Assembly: GCF_006385255.1 (NCBI RefSeq)
Contig: NZ_VFJE01000056.1
Location: 124,001 to 188,000, forward strand
DNA: 64,000 nt
Origin: Flavobacterium microcysteis
GTDB lineage: Bacteria; Bacteroidota; Bacteroidia; Flavobacteriales; Flavobacteriaceae
Direction of reading: 5' to 3'
Position numbers and translations under genes: made by a program. Numbering within the stretch: the stretch's first letter is position 1; each line of letters opens with the position of its first letter. Below the pieces are notes generated by a model. That model was not told the origin of the DNA and made no database searches. It saw only the letters and a list, made by a program, of their open reading frames with translations. Below are positions 51,801 to 59,727 of this stretch, one piece after another.

Positions 51801-52812
51801 ATCCTACAGAAAGCGTTCCTAAGGTCATATTGGGTATAGGCTGAATCGCATTGATTGGATGGTTTTTCGATACATCAATTTCTGTTGCATTAAATCCTCC
51901 ACTGAAAATTACCTTCAGGGTATTGTTTTCGATCCTGATCGTCATTGACCCGCCTCCTCCAGTATAGCCAACCAGTATATTGCTTATATAAATGCTCTGG
52001 TTGTAATAATAAGGGACTTGCGATGATTGTACAGTAGCCACGCTTTCTGAAGCCAATGGCGGAATAACGAATGCAAGATTTCCATTAGAATCATAGACAT
52101 AGTAGGTATCTAGCTTAGAAGTTTCGTTTTCATACGACCTTTTCAAGACAACTCTGCCCAGATGGTCCTTATATTCTTCTGAAGTATTTTTTTTGCCTGA
52201 GGTCCAGTTTTCATCTTTGGTCGTCATCTTATAAAGGCTTCCTGAACTTTTGTATCCGTCTGAAGCAAGCTGTCCTGCATTGACTTTGAAGTCCTGAACC
52301 TTGTCATTTTCGGAGTTGGTATCAAAGGCAAACTTGACGGCTCTATCATTGTCATTAGTGTCATTTCCGATCCATGCATTTCCCGGTGCACTTTGTTTCA
52401 AGACCCTGTTGAGAGGGCTCTTTTCAAAGAACACTTTCGTATAAGGATTCTGATGTCCGCTATAAAGTGGAAAGTTAAGCGTGTTTGTTTCGGCATCGAC
52501 ATCAAATAGCATGTCCTGACTGCCTTTTCCATAAGGAAGGTATTCTCTGTCCTGTCTTCCCAAAATATCATAACTGATATGAGTCGCCAAGTCTTTGCCA
52601 GAACCCGACTGGAGATGAGCCACTTTTTGTATAGGCCTCCCTAGTCCATCAAAATAGGTTACGTCAACTTTTACTTTCTCTGCATCACTGTCAGGCAGGG
52701 AAGTTGTAGCTTCTGTCTTGTAATTTTTTGTCTTGACATAGTTCTGGTTCCTGCTTTGGGCCATAAGCAGAAAAGGAAACAGTATTGGCAAAATGATATA
52801 TATCTTTTTCAT
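48859..52812 (-). CDS. RHS protein with C-terminal metzincin-like effector domain
   Basis: A 1317-residue exported protein (signal [19 protein letters not shown]) of the Bacteroidota RHS type. A DUF6443-like segment ([14 protein letters not shown]) opens it. YD repeats fill the middle. The RHS core ends near residue 1098 ([47 protein letters not shown]). The variable tail (1099-1317) carries [11 protein letters not shown] at 1222-1232, a zinc site of the HExxHxxGxxD type, and ETNFMGGD as a possible Met-turn. It is therefore a likely protease effector. It begins 6 bases after the preceding RHS gene. Confidence 0.85.
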   Translation of the reverse strand: [1317 protein letters not shown]

Positions 52813-52818
52813 ATTGTC

Positions 52819-55800
52819 TTAATTTTGTGGTCTGAAATTGTATTCATATTCCGAAAGCAACTTGTCTTTTACATCCCTGACAGATATAAGACGGCCAAAG
52901 GTATCGTATTGATAGTGTGTCGTATTTCCCTTTGCATCAGTGATTGAACTTACGCCAATCCCAGGGATATGAGTATAAGAAGTTACCATTGCCTCAGGGA
53001 GCGCATTCCTCAAGTGGCCAAGCCAAGTAATAAGATCAGCTTCGCTTCCCGTGTCGGAAAGATATTGCAGGCCTCCCACATATGGTGAAATCTGGCTGTA
53101 ATCGGCGTTGTCTATCTTAGCCAATGGAAGCGTTTTTCCATATCCCCATACCACGCATGTCTTGATGCCGTTTTGCATATGGAATTCGATAAGATTTCCC
53201 TTCTCGTCATACTGGTCATATAGTATCTTTTGTATTAATTCCGGTGCTGTGCTTGCATTTGGCCTGATCTCGATTGCCTGAGGCAGAGTAAGCCCTCCTA
53301 CAACTTGGTAGGTAAAACTCTGCTGATTCATCTGGCCGTTTTCAGTAATGGTCTTCAGCAGCGGAAGGCTCAGCCAGTTTTGAGAGGACAGTGCAGGTGT
53401 GCTGTAATATAGGGTGTTTTCTAAGTTGACAAGTGATCCATATTGGTTTCTGGTCTCGGTAGAGGTAATAAGATTATTTGCATTATAGATGTAGCTTTTC
53501 TGTGTCCATGTAGATCCGGAAGGAAAGTATTCCGTGGTCTTTTCTGATGACAATAAGCTCTGCTTGTCATAAATAGCATAATAACCTACAAGATGCTGAG
53601 GCATATGGAAAGGCTGTGCAACACCTAATCCAGCATCAAATCCAAATAGGTTACGGAAGCCCACAATGATATTGCCATAAAAGATATTCGATTTTTTTGT
53701 CGTATATGTATATTCTGTCTTAACTAGCGGAGTGGCACTTCCTGCAGCATATATTTCTTTACTCAATATCTTGCCGTTTTCTGTAGCGTTTATATCCATT
53801 AGCGAGGGCATTTCAATATCGACCTTGTAGTCATGTTGGTGTAACGATTTTTCGTCTCTTTTGTTGGCAAATCTGTAAACAGTCTTCCCGTTGCCTTCCG
53901 GAGATTCATGGATCATAGTTACCTGGTCATATCCGACCGTATTGTAGGAGCCAAGCAATGAAGGTCTTTGGTAATTGGTATTATTGAACTCATCAACGCT
54001 GAAAGAAGAGCCATGGTAAAGATCTGGAAAAGGCGGGGGAGAATCTATAAATGTATATGTCGTAGCAGTGTAATGTTTCAGTATTTCGAAAGGCACAAGA
54101 GAAATGCCTCCAGAATAATTATAGGTTGTTTTCCGTTGAAGAATTCCGTTGTCAGTGAGCATGATGTTTTTTATCCTGATACCATTGCCCTTGACAAAAT
54201 CACCCACGATATTTCCTGCATTTGGCAGGACAGTCTCAAATGATGCTCTCTGGTATTCATTGAGTTCATATTCATATTCAATCTTTCCTCCTGTAGGGTA
54301 TTGTATAGCCTTTAATACGGATGCTTTGGCAAAGTTTATGTAGGCGGCCTTATCGTTGCCATTATCGCCAAAGGCAGGATAGCCTACAGAAGCAGGATTA
54401 GGAGCAAGAGAAGTGTTCCCTGTTCTGCCATTGTAGAATCCCCAAAAGTCGACTGCTGCTGAAGTCTTTCTTGGCAGATTATTCTGGTCGTAAGTGAAGA
54501 TATAGGGATTGTTGCCAATTTCCTGCAGAGATGTAAGTTTCAGCCTGTAGGAATTGTGTATCGGATTGTAATTAGGATTGGTAGGATTAGGCGTGATAAA
54601 TACGTTTCCTGTTTCGCTGGCTATGAAATAATCATAAGAAAAGCGGAAGTCCTTCAATATGGTGTTTTTTAAGTTTTTTATAAGAACCCTGTCTGTTTTT
54701 TTATCATTAAGCCTATCAGAACGGTCCGAATATTCAAATGTCACAATTTCATTGGGTGTTGTGATTTTGCTGACATACATCATTTTTTCATACATTGCAC
54801 TGTATGTCAGCGGATAGGTAGTCACATCCCCGTTTTCATATCCTGCGTTGCTCAGATTTCCATTACGTCTGCCTTCTCCAGCATATAGATTCCATGTAGT
54901 TACTTGCGAAATTTTTCTCAGTTTCTGGGAATAAGAACTAGTTTTTGTGATGCCATAATCTGTATATTCAAAATCGATTACCTTATTTTTTGTGGTTATA
55001 ATTTTTATGAGGCTCCAGTTATTCGTGTAGCTGTTTCCCCCTGCCTGTAAGAAATCAGGTGTTATGTCATCCGTGTGGGTCGATGTGTTGTCTTGTCTCA
55101 TTTTTCCGAAGACATATTGATTGCCATCAGGCGAAGTAATTTTCCATCCAATAGGATTCGGATTGGAGCTGTCTACAATCTGCTCAACTTTATAGCCTTT
55201 ACTGTCAAGAACTTCAATGGCTCCGCTACCCGAGTCAAACCGCTTGATAAACTTCAGAGAGTGCCCAAGAAAACTTACCCTGAATATATCAGGTTCGGTA
55301 TCTAGATTTGCATCGGTCATATCAAAATCTTGCGTTTGGCAAAACGACTTTCCTTCAATAGGGTATCCATTCGTTGCTATAAATATGGAGTTTATTACTG
55401 ATGGAACTGAAGTTACAAAGGTCGGTTCCGGAGTACAGTTTGTGCCATTAGGCAAAGTTTGGCACGTGGATGCAGATTGCGAACCGCAATTCATCGGCCA
55501 TTCATAGATCAGAGGATAAACAGCTTTTTGATATTTCAGCAGTTTTTTAGAATATTGCACTGTGAGCAAGTCGTCCCTATCGTTTATGGTCTGCGTAATC
55601 TGTCCAAAATTCATATTCCAACCTAGTCCAACATTACTCGCTTCTTCGCTTACTTTGAATCCGCCAGCATGGTATCTAAGATCTATTGGGACTGTAACTT
55701 CGTCGATTTTGATACTATATAGAGGTATGCTGATACCGGCTATACCGGTATATTCTCCTATAGGGATCTGGTCGTATTTGGTAAATTCGAACACTTTTGA

Positions 55801-55887
55801 TGGTTCTGGAGCCTTAAAAGAAGGAAGATTTTGTGCTTGTGCCATGACACCAATACCTAGAGCCAGTATTATATATATTTTTTTCAT
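52819..55887 (-). CDS. RHS-family protein without a core domain (TcB-like half)
   Basis: A 1022-residue exported protein (signal [19 protein letters not shown]). The N terminus resembles the start of a SpvB/RHS shell ([55 protein letters not shown]). It ends with one clear YD repeat ([22 protein letters not shown]). There is no RHS core and no toxin tail. It lies directly before the RHS gene with those parts, so the two may form one cage in two chains, like TcB and TcC. The same residues MKKIYII start both signal peptides. Confidence 0.8.
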   Translation of the reverse strand: [1022 protein letters not shown]

Positions 55888-55903
55888 TACTGTAATATTT
55901 TTA

Positions 55904-57538
55904 TTATTTTTTGTTAATGGCTTTCACAATCTTAACGGTATCTTCTTGTACATTCGTCCTGATTTGTACCAGATAAATTCCTATAGGAAGTCCTCCAAGG
56001 TCAACTGGGACAGTTCTGTCCTGAATATCGAAATGCTGCAGCTGGCGCCCTGACAAGTCAAATACGGTTGCTGTGCCTTTCTCGAACTCATAACCTACGA
56101 TGACATTGGTAAATTGAGCTGTAGGATTTGGGAAGGCCTCGATTGGGCTTTTCTCTTCTTTCTTTTTCTTTTCGTTTTTCAGCTTCACGACCCAAAAATC
56201 GTTTCTCCCCTGTGAAGAATGACGATCCCGTGAATTACTGCCTTTGGAAGTTCCAGCCAACAGGTATCCGCCATCGCGTACCCTAACGGCTTTTCTCAGG
56301 ATATCCTGCCCGTTGCTTCCTACGGTCTTTCGCCATTGTTCTTCTCCCTTCTCGTTGATTTTTATAGCCACATAATCATTGATATCTTCTTTGTCTTTTT
56401 TCTTTTCGCTGGAAGTCTCGCTCATTGCATGGCCACCAATTAGGAAGGAACCGTCTTCATTTTCAACCAGAGAAGCAAGTAGGTCGGTTTTTCCAACATC
56501 ATAAGTTTCCTGCCATAGGATTTCACCAGATGGATCTATTTTCAGAAGCCAGAAGTCAATACCGTTCGTGTTGGAGGTGTTTTTGTTACCGCTGGATTCA
56601 GAAGCAGAATTTCCTGCCAGTATATAGTTACCGTCTGAAGTATGAAGCATCGTTTTGAGCTGTTCATCGCCTTCTCCGCCATATACCTTTTGCCATTCAA
56701 TCGTTCCGAACTTGTCTGTTTTTACTACCCAATAATCGCTTTCTCCATATCTTTTTTCGGTCTTGTCTCCTGATACTGTAGAGTTTGAAGATCCGGCAAG
56801 CATAAAACCTCCATCAGCTGTTTGGATGATGCTCCGCAGCTCATCAGAATATTGTCCGCCGATAGTTTTCTGCCATTCAATTTGACCTTCATTGTCTAGC
56901 TTTACGATCCAATAATCAAGACCGCCCCGACTGTCCTCTTTTTTTTCAAACATATCTTCTTTTCCGTTTTTTTCCTTTTCGCTTCGTGAAGAACCAGAAG
57001 TACCGCCTATGATATAGCCACCGTCAGAAGTTGACGCAATACTTTGAAGAAGTTCCTGTCCGGTACCGCCTATAGTACGTTGCCACTGTTCGGTACCCTT
57101 GGCATTTAATTTGATAATCCAGAAGTCTTCAAGTCCTTTACAGTCGTCTTTTTTATGAAGGCCTTTAGGCGAATTGGAAGTGCCTGCTAAAATAAAGCCT
57201 CCGTCAGGCGTTAGTTTAATGCTCTGTAGAAGGTCAGCTCCGGTACCTCCGAATCCTTTTTGCCAGTCGAGTTCTCCCTTTTCGTCCATTTTCCAGATAA
57301 AGTAATCCAGATTTCCATTGTTGTCATCAGTCTTGTTTCCCGTATTTTTGGATAGTGAGCTTCCTGCGAGAATAAAACCGTAGTCTGGAGTGGGCTGTGC
57401 ATCGAAGAGATAATCAGAATGTTTTCCGCCATAGGACTTTTCCCAAAGGATATCCTGGGCTTTGAGCGTGCCTGCAGAAAGCAGGATGCAGGCGGCCAGA
57501 AGGTGCGCCCTTGAGTGTCTGTTTGTAGCCATAAGCAT
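55904..57538 (-). CDS. T9SS cargo with eight propeller-like repeats
   Basis: A 544-residue exported protein with a signal region ending STLKAQ-like. The body has about eight repeats of the form GG[KTQ]xxDxLxxxxxTxDGG[FY]xxAGxSxS and WQKxxGGxGxD (a beta-propeller-like blade found in many T9SS proteins). A C-terminal type A sorting domain (IEAFPNPTAQFTNVIVGYEF to VKIVKAI) directs secretion. It leads the RHS operon (16 bases before the next gene), so it may anchor or help export the RHS proteins. The frame opens 15 codons upstream, and ATG at 57538 or 57532 is the likely start. Confidence 0.8.
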   Translation of the reverse strand: MLMATNRHSRAHLLAACILLSAGTLKAQDILWEKSYGGKHSDYLFDAQPTPDYGFILAGSSLSKNTGNKTDDNNGNLDYFIWKMDEKGELDWQKGFGGTGADLLQSIKLTPDGGFILAGTSNSPKGLHKKDDCKGLEDFWIIKLNAKGTEQWQRTIGGTGQELLQSIASTSDGGYIIGGTSGSSRSEKEKNGKEDMFEKKEDSRGGLDYWIVKLDNEGQIEWQKTIGGQYSDELRSIIQTADGGFMLAGSSNSTVSGDKTEKRYGESDYWVVKTDKFGTIEWQKVYGGEGDEQLKTMLHTSDGNYILAGNSASESSGNKNTSNTNGIDFWLLKIDPSGEILWQETYDVGKTDLLASLVENEDGSFLIGGHAMSETSSEKKKDKEDINDYVAIKINEKGEEQWRKTVGSNGQDILRKAVRVRDGGYLLAGTSKGSNSRDRHSSQGRNDFWVVKLKNEKKKKEEKSPIEAFPNPTAQFTNVIVGYEFEKGTATVFDLSGRQLQHFDIQDRTVPVDLGGLPIGIYLVQIRTNVQEDTVKIVKAINKK

Positions 57539-57585
57539 GTGATTTAAGATAATAGCTGTTGCGATCGGTTGTTGATAATTCAATG

Positions 57586-57603
57586 GTTCTAAAATTTTAG
57601 AAC
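57586..57603. promoter_or_regulatory. Perfect 18-base palindrome upstream of the RHS operon
   Basis: GTTCTAAAATTTTAGAAC reads the same on both strands, 48 bases before the first gene of the operon. It is a candidate repressor operator. The rest of the spacer up to 57787 is AT-rich and shows nothing else. Confidence 0.5.
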
Positions 57604-57786
57604 AATGTTACACGCTTTAGAAAATCTGTTATTACAGAAAATATGTAAAAAATGTTAAAATTTCAGAGAAGTGAATTTATTGAAAGCGAAACTGTTTTTG
57701 AAAACAAAGTAAAAACACAAGTGAATTATCGATGAAATAGGAGCTGATTGATAAAGACTAAGAGTGTTGGAATTTTTATCAAATAA

Positions 57787-57824
57787 AAAAGGACAAATCG
57801 ATATTTTTATCGATTTGTCCTTTT
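57787..57824. terminator. Strong terminator next to tRNA-Ala
   Basis: A 17-base stem (AAAAGGACAAATCGATA with its complement) around TTTT, with A and T runs on the outside. It ends the minus-strand tRNA transcript. Confidence 0.85.
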
Positions 57825-57827
57825 AAG

Positions 57828-57901
57828 TGGAGAAGATGGGATTCGAACCCACTACCTCTTGGCTGCCAGCCAAGCGCTCTAGCCAAGTGAGCTACATCCC
57901 C
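57828..57901 (-). tRNA. tRNA-Ala (anticodon GGC)
   Basis: The minus strand folds as a cloverleaf: acceptor GGGGATG/CTTCTCC, D arm GCTC/GAGC, anticodon stem CTTGG/CCAAG with loop CTGGCAG (anticodon GGC), T arm GTGGG TTCGAAT CCCAT. The third acceptor pair is G-U, the known identity mark of tRNA-Ala. There is one U-U mismatch in the acceptor. CCA is not encoded. Confidence 0.92.
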
Positions 57902-57999
57902 AAAGCTGACGCAAATTAAGGTAATTAATTTTCAAAAAGCAAATACCTTCTGATGAATTTATTTTGCAAAAGCGTAACTTTACCTGCAAATATTTTTTT

Positions 58000-58767
58000 A
58001 TGACTACACAAAGATTAAACGGCTCATTATATGCCGTTATCGAAAATAAAATAGCAACAGTTGAATTCGGACATCCTGCAAGTAATTCCTTTCCAAGCGA
58101 ATTATTGCAACGATTAACAGACGAACTAAACAACTTGAGCAGTAATTCGGAAGTAAATCTTATTATTCTAAAAAGTGAAGGCGATGGAGCGTTCTGTGCC
58201 GGAGCTTCTTTTGATGAACTTTTGGCAGTATCCAATCTTGTTGAAGGAACCAGCTTCTTTTCGGGTTTTGCAAACGTGATCAATGCGATGCGTAAATGTT
58301 CCAAACTGATTGTAGGACGCATTCATGGCAAGGCTGTTGGTGGTGGCGTAGGATTGGCAGCGGCATGCGATTATGCTTTTGCAACAGTAGATAGCGCTAT
58401 CAAACTATCAGAGCTGGCTATCGGAATAGGGCCTTTTGTAATTGAACCAGCTGTTTCAAGAAAAATTGGCAAAGGTGCTTTAGGCGAAATGACATTGGCG
58501 GCACACGAATGGAAAAATGCCTATTGGGCTCAGGAAAAAGGACTGTACGCCAAAGTTTTTGAAACAAAAGAAGACCTGGATAAAGAATTAGAGATCTTTA
58601 CTTCAAAACTAGCATCCTATAATCCGGAAGCCTTATCTGAAATGAAAAAAGTGCTGTGGGAAGGAACTGAAAATTGGGATACACTTTTGTATGAAAGAGC
58701 TTCAATCTCAGGGAAATTGGTTTTGTCAGATTTTAGCAGAAATGCCCTGAACCAATTCAAAAAGTAA
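58000..58767 (+). CDS. Enoyl-CoA hydratase/isomerase family protein
   Basis: A 255-residue crotonase-fold protein. It shows ASNSFPSELLQRLTDELN, the oxyanion segment DGAFCAGASFDELLA, VGRIHGKAVGGGVGLAAACDYAFAT and the helix IGPFVIEPAVSRKIG. The position usually held by the first catalytic Glu of hydratases is not obvious, so isomerase or another crotonase activity is possible. It probably acts in fatty or aromatic acid breakdown. The ATG at 58000 is preferred over the upstream one at 57964. Confidence 0.85.
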   Translation: MTTQRLNGSLYAVIENKIATVEFGHPASNSFPSELLQRLTDELNNLSSNSEVNLIILKSEGDGAFCAGASFDELLAVSNLVEGTSFFSGFANVINAMRKCSKLIVGRIHGKAVGGGVGLAAACDYAFATVDSAIKLSELAIGIGPFVIEPAVSRKIGKGALGEMTLAAHEWKNAYWAQEKGLYAKVFETKEDLDKELEIFTSKLASYNPEALSEMKKVLWEGTENWDTLLYERASISGKLVLSDFSRNALNQFKK

Positions 58768-58768
58768 C

Positions 58769-58776
58769 TAAATTTG
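58769..58776 (+). promoter_or_regulatory. -7 element for queD (TAAATTTG)
   Basis: TAAATTTG follows the preceding stop codon by one base and lies 16 bases before the ATG at 58792. Confidence 0.45.
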
Positions 58777-58791
58777 CAGAAATAAAAAAGA

Positions 58792-59241
58792 ATGAGCAAA
58801 ATCAGAATTACCAAGCAATTTAGTTTCGAAACGGGACATGCGCTATATGGCTACGACGGAAAATGTAAAAATGTACACGGACATAGCTATAAATTGTCGG
58901 TAACGGTAATAGGAACACCGATTTCAGATACTACCAATGTGAAATTTGGAATGGTGATTGATTTTTCGGATTTGAAAAAAATAGTCCGCGAAGAAGTTGT
59001 AGATGTTTTTGACCACGCAACTGTTTTTAATAAAAATACCCCGCACATTGAATTGGCAGAAGAACTAAAAACCCGAGGCCATCATGTGATTTTAGTCGGT
59101 TATCAGCCAACAAGTGAAAATATGGTGATTGATTTCGCCGAGAAAATCAAAAGCAGATTGCCGGAAAACATCGCCCTGCATTCTTTGAGATTACAGGAAA
59201 CAGAAACGTCCTATGCAGAATGGTTTCAAAGTGACAACTAG
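58792..59241 (+). CDS. queD: 6-carboxytetrahydropterin synthase-like protein
   Basis: A 149-residue enzyme of the PTPS/QueD family, which makes 6-carboxytetrahydropterin in queuosine synthesis. Zinc ligands are FSFETGHAL (His) and KNVHGHSYKLSV (two His), the catalytic Cys is in YDGKCKNVHGH, and the C-terminal QETETSYAEW supplies the pterin-binding Glu. Homologues of this type are also annotated as 6-pyruvoyl tetrahydropterin synthase, and the QueD role is the more common bacterial one. Confidence 0.85.
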   Translation: MSKIRITKQFSFETGHALYGYDGKCKNVHGHSYKLSVTVIGTPISDTTNVKFGMVIDFSDLKKIVREEVVDVFDHATVFNKNTPHIELAEELKTRGHHVILVGYQPTSENMVIDFAEKIKSRLPENIALHSLRLQETETSYAEWFQSDN

Positions 59242-59283
59242 TTTTGGACGGGCAATTGCTGTGAAAATTTCTTCGTAAAACGT

Positions 59284-59727
59284 ATGAACTTGAATAAACT
59301 AAATAAATACGATAAGGCATATCTTCGTATAGCAAAAGAATGGAGCCGGTTGTCGTATTGCCAAAGAAAACAGGTTGGCGCGATTATTGTAAAAGACAGG
59401 ATGATTATCTCTGACGGTTACAACGGAACGCCATCCGGATTTGAAAATACCTGCGAAGGAGCTGACGGGTTGACTTTGTGGTATGTGCTTCACGCCGAGG
59501 CAAATGCCATACTTAAAGTTGCCGGCTCGACGCAATCTTGTGAAGGAGCGACTTTGTATATTACCTTGTCACCTTGCAAAGAATGCAGCAAGCTGATCCA
59601 TCAGTCGGGAATAAAACGAGTTGTATATCAGGAAGGTTATAAAGACGATTCCGGGATACAATTTTTAAAAGACGCTGGCGTTGAGGTAGTTCATATTTCA
59701 GAAACCGAAATGAATGAAAAACAATAA
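59284..59727 (+). CDS. Deoxycytidylate (dCMP) deaminase
   Basis: A 147-residue zinc deaminase (ComEB type) that converts dCMP to dUMP for thymidylate synthesis. It shows SRLSYCQRKQVGAIIVKDRMIISDGYNGTPSGFENTCE, the zinc motif HAEANAI (His and catalytic Glu) and LSPCKECSKLI (two Cys). Its last 14 bases overlap the next gene, so the two are translated together. Confidence 0.92.
   Translation: MNLNKLNKYDKAYLRIAKEWSRLSYCQRKQVGAIIVKDRMIISDGYNGTPSGFENTCEGADGLTLWYVLHAEANAILKVAGSTQSCEGATLYITLSPCKECSKLIHQSGIKRVVYQEGYKDDSGIQFLKDAGVEVVHISETEMNEKQ

Noticed and set aside
57828..57901. tRNA-Ala as the attachment site of an RHS genomic island
   Set aside because: The tRNA 3' end faces the RHS block, but no integrase and no direct repeat of the tRNA 3' end was found near 46.9 kb.
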